Assembly (NCBI GenBank): GCA_028282885.1
Contig: JANQGX010000095.1
Coordinates: 49,682 to 113,681, forward strand
Reading direction: 5' to 3'
From: SAR324 cluster bacterium
Lineage (GTDB): Bacteria; SAR324; XYD2-FULL-50-16
Length of the DNA stretch: 64,000 nt
The number at the start of each line of letters is the position of its first letter. Positions within the stretch are counted from its first letter, which is position 1. The position numbers and the translations under genes are program-made. Shown here in pieces: positions 33,086-42,750 of this stretch. A model generated the notes under the pieces. That model had not been told where the DNA came from, did not search any database, and saw only the letters and a program-made list of their open reading frames with translations.

Positions 33086-33112
33086 TTGACAATATGGTAT
33101 AACAGTTATACT
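33086..33112 (+). promoter_or_regulatory. brnTA promoter with palindromic operator
   Basis: TTGACA (33086-33091) and TATACT (33107-33112) flank a perfect 7-1-7 palindrome, GTATAACaGTTATAC (33097-33111), which overlaps the -10 element. The 15-base spacer is short. A ribbon-helix-helix antitoxin such as BrnA would be expected to bind such a site and repress the operon. Transcription would start at about 33119-33121, at the brnT ATG itself. Confidence 0.55.
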
Positions 33113-33120
33113 ATGTAGCT

Positions 33121-33405
33121 ATGAGATTCAAATTCGATGTAAAGAAAAGCAATAAACTAAAGCAGGATAAGAGACGTGGTATTGATCTCAAAGAGGTTCA
33201 AGAAATTTGGAGTCACTACCATTATATCGATTATCGTTCTGATGATCCGGAGCAGTATCGTGCCATTGGTTGGGTAAAAGGAACACTTTATTCTGTTATC
33301 TATGAAATACGGGAGGATGAGGAAGGAGAGTATAATCATCTCGTTACCTTATGGAAATCAACAAAGCAAGAGATAGAACTTTATGAAAGCTACATCCAAA
33401 GATAA
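33121..33405 (+). CDS. brnT: BrnT-family toxin
   Basis: 94 residues: FKFDVKKSNKLKQDKRRGIDLKEVQEIW, then YRAIGWVKGTLYSVIYEIRED and HLVTLWKSTKQE. This is the BrnT pattern (FDxxKxxxNxxKHGI..EA...; R.IG...G.....V.Y..R) of RelE-fold ribonuclease toxins. No ribosome-binding site is visible and the ATG coincides with the predicted transcript start, so translation may be leaderless. It overlaps the antitoxin gene by 23 bases. Confidence 0.82.
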   Translation: MRFKFDVKKSNKLKQDKRRGIDLKEVQEIWSHYHYIDYRSDDPEQYRAIGWVKGTLYSVIYEIREDEEGEYNHLVTLWKSTKQEIELYESYIQR

Positions 33406-33661
33406 AAGGGCGAACAAGCCTTCAGCGGATGAGATCGCTGAAATGGCGATGGATGGAAAAGACATTTCCGCCTACTTTTCAAACAAGGGGCAAATGAAAC
33501 CTCCGGTTCAACGAGTAAATGTAGATTTTACAGTTGATATGCTGAAAGAATTGGATGAGTTTGCCAGTGAGCTTAATATCAGTCGGCAAGCAGTTATCAA
33601 ATCTTCACTACGACAGATATTGGATCAACATAATCTAGCTAAAAAGGCACGAACGGGATAA
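33383..33661 (+). CDS. brnA: BrnA-type ribbon-helix-helix antitoxin
   Basis: 92 residues. The C-terminal RHH region reads QRVNVDFTVDMLKELDEFASELNISRQAVIKSSLRQIL. The N-terminal part (ANKPSADEIAEMAMDGKDISAYFSNKG) is the toxin-neutralising segment typical of BrnA. It overlaps the toxin gene, the normal brnT-brnA order, and probably represses the palindromic promoter upstream together with the toxin. Confidence 0.82.
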   Translation: MKATSKDKRANKPSADEIAEMAMDGKDISAYFSNKGQMKPPVQRVNVDFTVDMLKELDEFASELNISRQAVIKSSLRQILDQHNLAKKARTG

Positions 33662-34251
33662 CCATCTTCATTTGATCATTTTTTTGTTTCAAAATCCCAT
33701 CTGTCAGGTTTCAATATCGGATTGGGAATCGAACCGGTGTCCCATTTCTCCATTCTGGAAATCCTCCAAATTTTTTCTTGGACTTCAAAATCGAATATGC
33801 ACAATAGGAATATTATTTCAAATACTTAGTTTGTCACACTCTAAGTCACGTTTTTTTTGCCTTTTTTAAAACGGGTACTAAATAATTCATAAAAACAATG
33901 CATTATAGTCCTCTAACGCTTTTCCCGCCACCTCCACCATCAGTCGCACCGGAACGACGCCGGTCATTGCATCGATACCCAGGGTGGAAGCAGCAGTAAT
34001 ACCAATCCGCTGATTATCACGAATTCGACAATTGGCGTCCCTAACTCCCCGCCATCTGGCAGTGTACTCTATTGTTCCGAAATTGAGATTGTTCATCAGT
34101 TCCACAATCCTGTAAATACGTATTGGCAGAAAGAGCAAAGCCTTTTAAAAACAGCTAGGTAAAAAATATACTTGCAAAATGCAAATATTCCTGGAATGAT
34201 CGTTCCGGATCACAGATGAGGACAAATCGACTAACAGATCAAGGGATTTGG
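33662..34251. other. Intergenic region with one possible minus-strand gene remnant
   Basis: About 590 bases. A minus-strand frame (33887-34138, 83 codons) contains a protein-like stretch (RIGITAASTLGIDAMTGVVP, then VRLMVEVAGKALEDYNALF). It has no ribosome-binding site, and I cannot assign a family. It may be the end of a lost gene. The rest shows no clear feature. Confidence 0.35.
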
Positions 34252-34728
34252 ATGATCACAAATATTCAGCGCGAAAAACTTGACGAGGTGTTATTTCAAG
34301 TATTGAGAACATTGTACAGATTCGGTCGGGTCAAGATTGAGCAGTTTGGGCTCTCCTACGAAGGTATTTATCTCTTGCAGTATCTCCGGCGCAATCCCAA
34401 TGCTGGTATGACTTCCATTGCCGAGGAGATGAGGGTCCCGATCAGCACCCTAACCAGAATTGCCGACAGATTGGAGAAAAAGGGGTTCCTTTCCCGCAAA
34501 CGTGATCCGCAGGATATGAGAAAGATTCGACTGCTTCTGGAAACTGCCGGGGATGAGATCGTTACGAAAATTGAGGATCATACCTATACAATGCTGGAAA
34601 AAAATCTGGAGGGATTCGTAAAAGAGGATTTCAACAGTTTTCTGGACACAGCCGTTGCCATAGGAGAGCTTTTTGATACAACATCTGTCCCTGTTCCATC
34701 GAAGAAACAAAATGGGAGTTTGTCTTAG
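34252..34728 (+). CDS. MarR-family transcriptional regulator
   Basis: 158 residues from the ATG at 34252, which has AAGGGA five bases upstream; an ATG at 34216 would add 12 residues. Winged helix typical of MarR: YEGIYLLQYLRRNPNAGMTSIAEEMRVPISTLTRIADRLEKKGFLSRKRDPQDMRKIRLLL. It precedes a short-chain dehydrogenase on the same strand with a 100-base gap and may control it. The ligand is unknown. Confidence 0.88.
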   Translation: MITNIQREKLDEVLFQVLRTLYRFGRVKIEQFGLSYEGIYLLQYLRRNPNAGMTSIAEEMRVPISTLTRIADRLEKKGFLSRKRDPQDMRKIRLLLETAGDEIVTKIEDHTYTMLEKNLEGFVKEDFNSFLDTAVAIGELFDTTSVPVPSKKQNGSLS

Positions 34729-34827
34729 CGGTCTTCATAGCATCTGGAAAAAAGCAGTTCCAAGGAAAATTGTCAGTTGCCTGTAACTAAATGAATTTTC
34801 AATCATCGCTATTATTCGGGAGATATC

Positions 34828-35640
34828 ATGAAATCACTTAAGGGAAAAACTGCACTTGTCACCGGTGCTGCGATGGGAATGGGAAAAATGCTCTCCACTT
34901 TGCTACTGGAAAGTGGGTGCAGGGTTGCATTAGTTGATATCAACAGGGATTTACTGGAAGAGACCGGGGAGACACTCTCTAAAAAGGGGATATCTGAAGC
35001 TTTCGTTTGCGATATCTCAGACTCTACAGCGGTGAAAGAGTTGGTCGATACGGTTAACACAACGTTTGGGCCGGTAGATGTTCTGGTGAACAACGCCGGA
35101 ATCGTCAGGGCCAAACCACTCCTGGATCTTACTGAAAATGAAATTAACGCCATGATACAGGTGAACCTGACAGCCCAATTCTGGACGACCAGGGCTTTTC
35201 TACCCGGTATGATGGAGCGTAACGAAGGCCACATCGTTAATTTCGCCTCCGCGGGCGGAATTCTCGCCATCCCCAATCTTTCGGCATATTGTGCCAGTAA
35301 GTTCGGTGTTATAGGGTTTTCCGACGCCATTCGTCAGGAAATCAAGCGTCAGAAGCGAAAGGTTGGTGTAACGGTGGTTTGTCCCAATACAGTGAATACC
35401 GGAATGTTCAAAGGGGCCAAAATGGTGACCGGTACCAAAATACTGACACCCGAGAAGGTTTGCAAACAGGTGATGAAAGGAATTAAGGACAACCAGGCGA
35501 TTGTTGCGGTTCCTTCCGTGTCGGTTAAGATTCTAACGCCCTTATTGAAGACAATCCTGCCGGTAGGAGTAATGGATTCCCTCAATAAGGCCTTGGGGAT
35601 GTGGGATGCCAATGATTCCACTGTCGGACGAAGTGCCTGA
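34828..35640 (+). CDS. Short-chain dehydrogenase/reductase (SDR)
   Basis: 270 residues, classical SDR: cofactor motif TGAAMGMGK, Asp at the end of beta-2 (VALVDINRD, indicating NAD preference), NNAGIV, catalytic Ser in FASAGG and the YCASK active-site pair. The C-terminal extension (TPLLKTILPVGVMDSLNKALGMW) resembles SDRs that act on lipid or steroid-like substrates. The substrate is not predictable. Confidence 0.93.
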   Translation: MKSLKGKTALVTGAAMGMGKMLSTLLLESGCRVALVDINRDLLEETGETLSKKGISEAFVCDISDSTAVKELVDTVNTTFGPVDVLVNNAGIVRAKPLLDLTENEINAMIQVNLTAQFWTTRAFLPGMMERNEGHIVNFASAGGILAIPNLSAYCASKFGVIGFSDAIRQEIKRQKRKVGVTVVCPNTVNTGMFKGAKMVTGTKILTPEKVCKQVMKGIKDNQAIVAVPSVSVKILTPLLKTILPVGVMDSLNKALGMWDANDSTVGRSA

Positions 35641-35688
35641 TTCCATCAATTCGGTTTGACGGGATTCTTTAGCCCGGCCATTAACGCA

Positions 35689-36684
35689 CTATTCGACTAA
35701 CTTTTCGAGATCCAGGGGGGCTGTTTTTCCCGGATCAGGATATAGAGATAGCGCCTCATTCGGACAGTGCTCCGTACAAAGGGCGCAACCCATGCAGGCT
35801 TCCCGATCATACTGTCTCTTCTCATCTTTCCATTCCAGAACATTGAAAGGGCAAACGCGGATGCAACTGAGGCAGAGGCCGCAGGATTCCGAGTGATACT
35901 TTACGGAATATCCGGATTCAGCCGACATGGAAAGTCCCGGATCGATTTTTTTACTCAATCTGGTTGCTTGAAGGCTGACACAGGTGTCCGGATGGCAGTT
36001 GCAAATGACACCGGTTTTCCCTCCTGTCGCCCCTTTGAAAAACGCCTGTGTGATGTGATGCTTTTTCCTGAAGCGCTTGATCAAGGTGAGTGCCTCCTCT
36101 CTGCAGATCCTGCGCGGATGATATTTTTTGCAATGCTCAAGCCAGAAGGAGGTGATGTCTGAACCGATGGCGAGACAGGAATTGATATCCTCTTCCACCG
36201 CATGATTGGATTTCTTGCAGGGGCAATCCATTACCACAATGTTTTCCGGTTCCTGGAAGATTATTTTGGTTGCATATTTATAGGGAATGACCTTTTTATT
36301 GTCAGGAGAGACAATGGATATATTCTCATCCAACCGGAATATCTTTTCCGTGTTTTCCAGACTGAGGATTTTTGCATGATACCGGTCAAATATCATTCTC
36401 CCGATAAAAGAAAGAGGTTTTAGCCAGGTTAAATACCTGACCAAACGAAGTGCCAGATGGATGGATTTGACATAGGGATAGTAAAAGACAAAATAGAGAT
36501 AATTGTGGATGGACAGATCAATACGCCATCCGTGCATCTTAAACATTTTGCGGGTCGAATTTTTCACAAGTCCTCTCCCTGATAATTTTACCTTGCGAAA
36601 TCGATAAACAGTCCCTTTGATATTTCCTGGCAAAATCACACAACCGGATGCTCTAACGTCTGTTTTTCTTGCAAACGCATCCAT
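35689..36684 (-). CDS. 4Fe-4S dicluster ferredoxin-like protein
   Basis: 331 residues. The C-terminus has two 4Fe-4S motifs (CGLCLSCIRVCP and CMGCALCTEHCP). The centre has further cysteines (MDCPCKKS, ICNCHPDTC) typical of a family of iron-sulfur proteins with a mostly uncharacterised N-terminal half. The region HGWRIDLSIHNYLYFVFYYPYVK may contact the membrane. Translation may begin at Met47 or Met50 rather than at the first codon, as the homology-like part starts there. Its redox partner is unknown. Confidence 0.82.
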   Translation of the reverse strand: MDAFARKTDVRASGCVILPGNIKGTVYRFRKVKLSGRGLVKNSTRKMFKMHGWRIDLSIHNYLYFVFYYPYVKSIHLALRLVRYLTWLKPLSFIGRMIFDRYHAKILSLENTEKIFRLDENISIVSPDNKKVIPYKYATKIIFQEPENIVVMDCPCKKSNHAVEEDINSCLAIGSDITSFWLEHCKKYHPRRICREEALTLIKRFRKKHHITQAFFKGATGGKTGVICNCHPDTCVSLQATRLSKKIDPGLSMSAESGYSVKYHSESCGLCLSCIRVCPFNVLEWKDEKRQYDREACMGCALCTEHCPNEALSLYPDPGKTAPLDLEKLVE

Positions 36685-37473
36685 GCAATGGATAGCTAAA
36701 ATCTATTAATCTGTGAAGCAAATTAATCCGGTTTGGACTTTGATCAAGTCCTTTTGCGTTATGGGTCTTTGGGATTGAATCTTTCGAAATCCCTGGAACC
36801 ATACTCTGGAAAAGGCTCTCGGTCAGGTGGTTAACACCTTGTCAATGCCGACAAATGCTGCGGCTTCTGGCGAGTTCAACCGCTATCATGGAGATGTTTC
36901 AACAATTCACCCTGAAGTGTCCAAAACGGGTATCGGAAAACCGGTATTGGATATGATGGTCTTCACACTGGAATTGAGGGAGTCGACAACCGGAAAATCC
37001 AGAATCTATTTGGCACAGGAAAGTGGTATCTGGTGGGTTCAACTCGATGGGGGCCCTACAAGACCAGAACATCAATTAAATATCTGAAGTTAAAAACGAT
37101 CCCCATGAGTCCCCATCTCAAACCTATCGCTGCTACGGTCAAATGTGTGATTGATTGCCGCAATCCGGATCGGAAACAGCAGGATTTTCTGGAACCATCC
37201 CTGATCCGCTGAAAGGAAATGTTGGCAGAACTTTAAACTGTACAAATTCTGTTAAAACCGGTTTTTCCTGTTTTCAGCCAAATCTACCTTTTGCCTCTTT
37301 TTCGATTTGTAATCAATGCTTTCGTTTTTACATTTTTTTCCCTATAATGACGTTGATTTTTTTTTGCGATATGAACTTATAATGGCAGCCTTTTGGCGCT
37401 TTAATCTCAAACTCTTTCATCGGCAGTTATTGCATATGCAGAGCTGCAATTTCAGAAAAAAAAGGAGGACAAA
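36685..37473. other. Long intergenic region with a possible gene remnant
   Basis: About 790 bases. A plus-strand frame open from about 36778 to 37087 gives roughly 100 codons (including SKTGIGKPVLDMMVFTLELR and GIWWVQLDGG). It lacks a ribosome-binding site and no family is recognised, so it may be the end of a degraded gene. The last 60 bases hold the AAAAGGAGG site for the sugar-binding protein gene. A promoter for that operon is expected in the T-rich part near 37320-37380. Confidence 0.35.
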
Positions 37474-38745
37474 ATGAAGTCAATCTGCAAACGGTTGTTT
37501 CTGGTCACCCTGATGACCATAGGTGCAATCGCATTCTCGTTTTCCACCATGGCTGGCGGCCATCTTAAAGGTGAGCTTGAGATCTTTTCCTGGTGGGCAG
37601 GTGATGAAGGCCCTGCACTTGAAGCTTTAATTGATCTCTATAAAAAGCAGCATCCGGGCGTTAAAGTAATAAACGCAACAGTAACAGGCGGGTCCGGAAT
37701 TAACGCCAAAGCGGTACTGAAGACCAGGATGCTGGGCGGAAATCCGCCGGACAGTTTTCAGGTGCATGCAGGCCAGGAACTGATTGGAACATGGGTCAAG
37801 GCTAAACGTATGGAAGACCTCACTCCTATCTTCAAGGAGATGGGTTGGATGAACAAATTTCCCAAAGACCTGATTAATCTTATCGGCACCGATGAAGGTA
37901 TCTGGTCCGTCCCGGTGAACATCCATCGCTCCAATGTGATGTGGTATGTCCCTGCAAACTTGAAAAAATGGGGCGTCAAGGCTCCGAAATCATGGGCTGA
38001 TTTTCTCAGTATTGCTCCCAAGCTGAAAGCAAAAGGGGTGACTCCCCTGGCTCTGGCAACCAACTGGACAGCCAACCATCTTTGGGAATCTGTTGCCCTT
38101 GGTGTGCTCGGCCCCGACAAGTATGACAAGCTCTGGACAGGTGAATTGTCCTTTGCCAGCAGCGATGCTCAAAAGGTTTGGGAAATGTTCGGTAAGATTC
38201 TGATGCATACCAATACGGATGCCTCTTCTCTCTCCTGGCAGCAGGCAACGGACATGGTGGTTAACGGTCAGGCTGCATTCAACATAATGGGAGACTGGGC
38301 CGCCGGATATATGAGCACAACCCTGAAGCTGAAACCCGGTAAGGATTTCGGTTGGGCCGCTTCTCCGGATACGGGTGGTGTGTTCATGTTCCTGGCTGAT
38401 TCGTTCGGCCTGCCTAAGGGTGTAACCAACAGGGATAATGCAATCGCCTGGCTGAAAGTGCTGGGTTCAAGAGAAGGCGGAGATGCCTTTAATCCTCTCA
38501 AAGGTTCCATTTCATCCCGGCTGGATTCAGACCTGGGAAAGTACAATGCATATCTGCAGTCAGCCGCTGCTGATTTTGGCAAAAACAGGATTGTGGGAAG
38601 CCTGGCTCACGGGGTTACAGCCAATGAAGGCTTTATGAATGATTTTGCCACGGTGATGGGCATGTTCCTCAAGTCCAGAAACGCGAAACAGGGTTCAATG
38701 GCAGCCCAGGCAATTGCAATTCAGAACGGCATTGCAACCAAATAG
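37474..38745 (+). CDS. Sugar ABC transporter substrate-binding protein (family 1)
   Basis: 423 residues with a signal peptide ending near FSTMAGG. Family-1 solute-binding features are LEIFSWWAGDEGPALEALIDLYKKQHPGVKV, AVLKTRMLGGNPPDSFQVHAGQEL and WSVPVNIHRSNVMWY. The sequence resembles glucose/mannose-type receptors, but the ligand cannot be fixed. First gene of a complete importer (receptor, two permeases, ATPase). Confidence 0.93.
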   Translation: MKSICKRLFLVTLMTIGAIAFSFSTMAGGHLKGELEIFSWWAGDEGPALEALIDLYKKQHPGVKVINATVTGGSGINAKAVLKTRMLGGNPPDSFQVHAGQELIGTWVKAKRMEDLTPIFKEMGWMNKFPKDLINLIGTDEGIWSVPVNIHRSNVMWYVPANLKKWGVKAPKSWADFLSIAPKLKAKGVTPLALATNWTANHLWESVALGVLGPDKYDKLWTGELSFASSDAQKVWEMFGKILMHTNTDASSLSWQQATDMVVNGQAAFNIMGDWAAGYMSTTLKLKPGKDFGWAASPDTGGVFMFLADSFGLPKGVTNRDNAIAWLKVLGSREGGDAFNPLKGSISSRLDSDLGKYNAYLQSAAADFGKNRIVGSLAHGVTANEGFMNDFATVMGMFLKSRNAKQGSMAAQAIAIQNGIATK

Positions 38746-38821
38746 GCGGTTCAAAACAGGGTAGTTGTCCGGAAAGCCCCACGAACGGCTGAAAAACAAT
38801 TACCCTTCAGATCAGGGAAAA

Positions 38822-39943
38822 ATGGGTTTTAAACGCGACCAATTGATAGCAGTGTTGATGCTGTTGCCTTCCATCCTGCTGATAGCCCTGTTTGTCTACG
38901 GCTTTATCGGAAACACCGTCTATGTATCAATGACGGACTGGGGCAAAGATGCCGCACTGGCCCTGGATCCGGTTAAGAATTTTGTCGGGCTGAAGAATTA
39001 TGCCGATCTTTTTACCGGATTTCTCGATGGCAGATTTCGGCAGGATCTGGTCAATGCCGTTTTTTACTCATTTTTTCTGGTGGCCGGATCTCTGGCTTTC
39101 GGCCTGTTTCTGGCCGTTCTTCTGGACCGCAACCCGAAAGGGGAACGTTTTTTTCAAACGGTTTTTCTATACCCCCTTTCACTTTCATTTATTGTTTCGG
39201 GTACCATTTGGCGATGGTTGCTGGCTCCGGATGGAGGTTTGAATGTACTGCCGGTATTTATCGGTCTTCCCAAGCTGGAATTTCAATGGTTGAGCAGTCT
39301 GGAAACCACCCTTACCTTTAACTGGCAATACCTGCCCCGTCTGCTGGTGATCATGATCTCCCTGGTTGTATTGGTGATCAGCCTCTTCATTCTGGGGAAG
39401 GGAAGCCGTAAAACAGGTGCTGGTGTGGGGATACTGGGATTTCTCCTCTTGGCGATCGGTATATTCGGCAAGGATCTGCTGCCAACAATTCTGTTTATGG
39501 AAGAGATTCACGGTCTGAACATGGCAACCATCGGTATCATTATCGCGGCTGTGTGGCAATATTCGGGATATACCATGGCCCTTTTTCTGGCCGGTTTGAG
39601 AGGTATACCCCGGGATCTTGTCAAAGCCGCAAGACTGGATGGGGCATCGGAGTGGCAGTATTACCGGCGCATTGCAATTCCCATGTTGAAGCCGATCACC
39701 CTGAGCGCCGTCATCATTCTCTCCCATATCTCGCTCAAGATTTTTGATCTCATTTTCGCCATGACTGGCCCTGACAATGTAGAAGCAGGCCATCCATCCC
39801 TGTTGATGTACCTGACGACCTTTAGAGCAAATCAATTCGCCAAGGGAGCATCCATTGCGGTGGTGCTGTTTATCCTGGCGGCTATATTTATCGTTCCCTA
39901 CATAGTGAGTTCCTACCAGGGGAGAAAGGCGGCTGAACTATGA
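38822..39943 (+). CDS. Sugar ABC transporter permease (MalF-type)
   Basis: 373 residues from the ATG at 38822; a TTG at 38765 would add 19. Membrane protein with the EAA-loop AARLDGASEWQYYRRIAIPMLKP. It is longer than most partners (about 290-300) because of an extra pair of membrane segments around LVVLVISLFILGKGSRKTGAGVGILGFLLLAIG, as in some glucose/mannose permeases. It overlaps the next permease by ATGA. Confidence 0.9.
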   Translation: MGFKRDQLIAVLMLLPSILLIALFVYGFIGNTVYVSMTDWGKDAALALDPVKNFVGLKNYADLFTGFLDGRFRQDLVNAVFYSFFLVAGSLAFGLFLAVLLDRNPKGERFFQTVFLYPLSLSFIVSGTIWRWLLAPDGGLNVLPVFIGLPKLEFQWLSSLETTLTFNWQYLPRLLVIMISLVVLVISLFILGKGSRKTGAGVGILGFLLLAIGIFGKDLLPTILFMEEIHGLNMATIGIIIAAVWQYSGYTMALFLAGLRGIPRDLVKAARLDGASEWQYYRRIAIPMLKPITLSAVIILSHISLKIFDLIFAMTGPDNVEAGHPSLLMYLTTFRANQFAKGASIAVVLFILAAIFIVPYIVSSYQGRKAAEL

Positions 39944-40764
39944 AAACACAAATCTCCCCGGGACGACTGATCCTTTATTCATTGTTGATTCTGATGGTGA
40001 TCGTCTACCTGATCCCGGTTTACATGACCATCATCACGGCGCTGAAGTTTCCTGAAGATATCAATCTGTTGACATCGTGGGATTTCCCGGACCGCATCAA
40101 TTGGGGAAGTTTTTCACAGGCTTACGACAAACTGGGACCCAATCTTACCAACAGTATTATTCTCACCATCACGGCAACTATTCTCTCAACCCTGTTGGGC
40201 TCTTTGAACGGGTATGTATTTTCGAAATGGAAATTCAGGGGTAGTGAAACCATATTCACCCTCTTTCTCTTTGGAATGTTCATACCCTATCAGATCATAT
40301 TAATTCCCCTGTTCCAGGTATTGAGGGCCTTGAATATTTACGGGGGATTACCCGGGTTGATACTGGCCCATGTGGTTTATGGCATACCCATCACCAGCCT
40401 GATTTTCAGGAACTTCTATGCCCAGATTCCAACAGGCCTGATCAAATCGGCTCAACTGGATGGTGCCGGATTTTTCAGGATCTACTGCAGGATTGTTTTT
40501 CCCCTGTCGGCGCCCGGTTTTGTCGTCGCCAGTATCTGGCAGTTTACACAGATCTGGAATGAATTTCTCTGGGGAATCTGTCTGACCCGGCATACTTCCA
40601 ACCCGATTACGGTTGGATTGGCGCAACTGGCTGGCGGACAGGCGGTTAACTGGAATATGCCCATGGCCGGTTCCATTATGGCGGGGCTCCCGGTGGTATT
40701 GGTCTACATTTTTCTCGGAAAATACTTCATTAGAGGACTGCTGGAGGGTGCGATCAAGGAGTGA
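39940..40764 (+). CDS. Sugar ABC transporter permease (MalG-type)
   Basis: 274 residues, six membrane segments. The EAA motif SAQLDGAGFFRIYCRIVFPLSAPG couples to the ATPase, and WNEFLWGICL lies in the last periplasmic half. It starts within the stop of the preceding permease (ATGA), so the two subunits are translationally coupled. Confidence 0.94.
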   Translation: MKTQISPGRLILYSLLILMVIVYLIPVYMTIITALKFPEDINLLTSWDFPDRINWGSFSQAYDKLGPNLTNSIILTITATILSTLLGSLNGYVFSKWKFRGSETIFTLFLFGMFIPYQIILIPLFQVLRALNIYGGLPGLILAHVVYGIPITSLIFRNFYAQIPTGLIKSAQLDGAGFFRIYCRIVFPLSAPGFVVASIWQFTQIWNEFLWGICLTRHTSNPITVGLAQLAGGQAVNWNMPMAGSIMAGLPVVLVYIFLGKYFIRGLLEGAIKE

Positions 40765-40901
40765 TGAAACGAATGAGAATCGGGTGTTTTGTTGGCCTGT
40801 TCCAGGAAGGAAAAGGGGCAAAAATCCGCATCGTTTTTTACCGGGAGGTCAGATAGTTGTATTCCGAAGACACTCAATCAACTTCACAATAGAGCAGACT
40901 T

Positions 40902-42017
40902 ATGGCTTCGTTATCCATAAATAATGTTACCAAATCATTCGGATCGACCGAGGTTCTCAAGGGAATTAACATTAACATCGATTCCGGGGAGTTCCTGGTT
41001 TTGGTGGGACCATCCGGATGTGGAAAGTCTACTTTACTCAACCTGATAGCCGGGCTTGAAACGATTACTTCGGGAGAGATTCTGATCGGTGACCGGGTAG
41101 TGAATGAAATCAGTCCCAAAGATCGGGATATCGCCATGGTTTTCCAGAACTATGCCCTCTATCCCAATATGAGTATCAGGAAAAACATCTCTTTCGGGTT
41201 GGAGACAAGAAAAGTTCCCAGGAAGGAGATTGAGGAGACGGTGAACAGGGTGGCAACCCTGCTTCAGATCGGAGAACTGCTGGATCGCAAACCGGCCCAG
41301 CTTTCCGGGGGACAGAGACAAAGGGTTGCCATGGGACGGGCCATTGCCCGGAATCCGGAGGTGTTTCTCTTTGATGAACCCCTCAGTAATCTGGATGCCA
41401 AGTTGAGAGTGGAGATGAGAACCGAAATAAAACACCTTCACCAGAGAATTAACACAACCATTGTCTATGTTACCCACGATCAGATCGAAGCCATGACCAT
41501 GGCAGATCGGATCGCCATTATGAAGGATGGAATCGTGCAGCAGTTTGATACCCCCCAACAGGTGTATGACAACCCTTCTAACATGTTTGTGGCTGGATTC
41601 ATCGGGTCACCCTCCATGAATTTCATTGAGTGTTCTGTCAAGACGGAAGGTAACCAGTCAGCGGTTGAGTTGAATACGGGGACGGAGACGCCCCAACAGT
41701 TGGTCATTCCTCCCGAGGTATGTCAGTTGGAGGCCTACAGGGAGAAATCGGTCATTCTGGGGGTGCGCCCGGAAAAAATCGCCCACGGTTTCCCGGACCA
41801 GGATGCAAATCCCAGTATTCACGCCTTGCAATGCAAAGTCAGTGTTATCGAACCCACCGGCCCCGACACCCTGGTTATCGTAATGATCAATGAAAAGGCC
41901 GTGACCTGTCGTGTTCAACCCGCGGAAGCATCGCAACCGGGAGAAGAGATGACCCTTATGATCGATCTCTCCAAAGCCATCTTTTTTGATCCCGACTCCG
42001 GACGGCGAATTGCTTAA
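40902..42017 (+). CDS. Sugar ABC transporter ATP-binding protein (MalK/UgpC family)
   Basis: 371 residues: Walker A GPSGCGKST, signature LSGGQRQRVAMGRAI, Walker B VFLFDEPLSNLD, switch VTHD, and a C-terminal TOBE-type regulatory domain from about residue 240 (VILGVRPEKIAHGFPD). Completes the importer. It is 137 bases downstream of the permease gene with no obvious terminator between. Confidence 0.94.
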   Translation: MASLSINNVTKSFGSTEVLKGININIDSGEFLVLVGPSGCGKSTLLNLIAGLETITSGEILIGDRVVNEISPKDRDIAMVFQNYALYPNMSIRKNISFGLETRKVPRKEIEETVNRVATLLQIGELLDRKPAQLSGGQRQRVAMGRAIARNPEVFLFDEPLSNLDAKLRVEMRTEIKHLHQRINTTIVYVTHDQIEAMTMADRIAIMKDGIVQQFDTPQQVYDNPSNMFVAGFIGSPSMNFIECSVKTEGNQSAVELNTGTETPQQLVIPPEVCQLEAYREKSVILGVRPEKIAHGFPDQDANPSIHALQCKVSVIEPTGPDTLVIVMINEKAVTCRVQPAEASQPGEEMTLMIDLSKAIFFDPDSGRRIA

Positions 42018-42093
42018 TTCAGACTGATTGCCTTTGAAGGTAATCCTCTGTCGCAGCCTGTTTTGTCCCAAAGAACGGGTAGTTATAAACCCA

Positions 42094-42726
42094 TCATTCG
42101 TCATAGATGACGGCTACAATAGTGGCCTGATCCTTTTTTGCGGCGATCAGATGAGGTGTGGTAGAGAGGTAGTAAACACTGTCCCCCGGTTCCAGTTCAA
42201 AGTGATCTCCCCCGATTTCCAGGCTTACGATACCCGACAGCACAAAAATAAACTCCTCGCCATTATGAACCGAAGCAGGGCCATCAGGATTCTCTTCCAG
42301 TTGCACAATCATGGCTTCCATGTGCCGACCCTTCACTTCCGGAGCCAGGCTTTTATAGGTATAAAGCTGCTTTGCGCCTGTTGCGGACCTGGAAATGGTT
42401 TTTGCTTCGTTTTTCCGGGTAACGGAGTAAAGCTTTGTTCCAGTCCCGGAAACCAGGCGACTGAATGCCCCATCCAGAGCCTTGGATAATCTCATGATGG
42501 TGCCGAGTTGAGGCTGAAGCTCGTTTTTTTCGATTTTTGCGAGGCTCTCGACATCAAAACCGGTTATGTTGGAAAGCTCTTCAAGGGAAATACCCTTCTC
42601 TTCGCGCAAACTGCGGATTTTTTCCCCAATAGCCTCCACATTTGACTCCACTGGCCCGGTAACATCACCAGTCAAATCTGAAAAATAGTCAACATTGATA
42701 TGCGGTGTCTCTTTTTTCGGGTTCAT
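42094..42726 (-). CDS. XRE-family regulator with cupin domain
   Basis: 210 residues. Helix-turn-helix at about 30-85 (IRSLREEKGISLEELSNITGFDVESLAKIEKNELQPQLGTIMRLSKAL) and a C-terminal cupin (EEFIFVLSGIVSLEIGGDHFELEPGDSVYYLSTTPHLI). Last gene of the acyl-CoA operon, 24 bases after the carboxyltransferase, with AAGGAG before the ATG. Regulators of this type sense small metabolites through the cupin. Control of this operon is a reasonable inference. Confidence 0.92.
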   Translation of the reverse strand: MNPKKETPHINVDYFSDLTGDVTGPVESNVEAIGEKIRSLREEKGISLEELSNITGFDVESLAKIEKNELQPQLGTIMRLSKALDGAFSRLVSGTGTKLYSVTRKNEAKTISRSATGAKQLYTYKSLAPEVKGRHMEAMIVQLEENPDGPASVHNGEEFIFVLSGIVSLEIGGDHFELEPGDSVYYLSTTPHLIAAKKDQATIVAVIYDE

Positions 42727-42750
42727 AGCTCCTTTTCAGTCTAGATTGTT

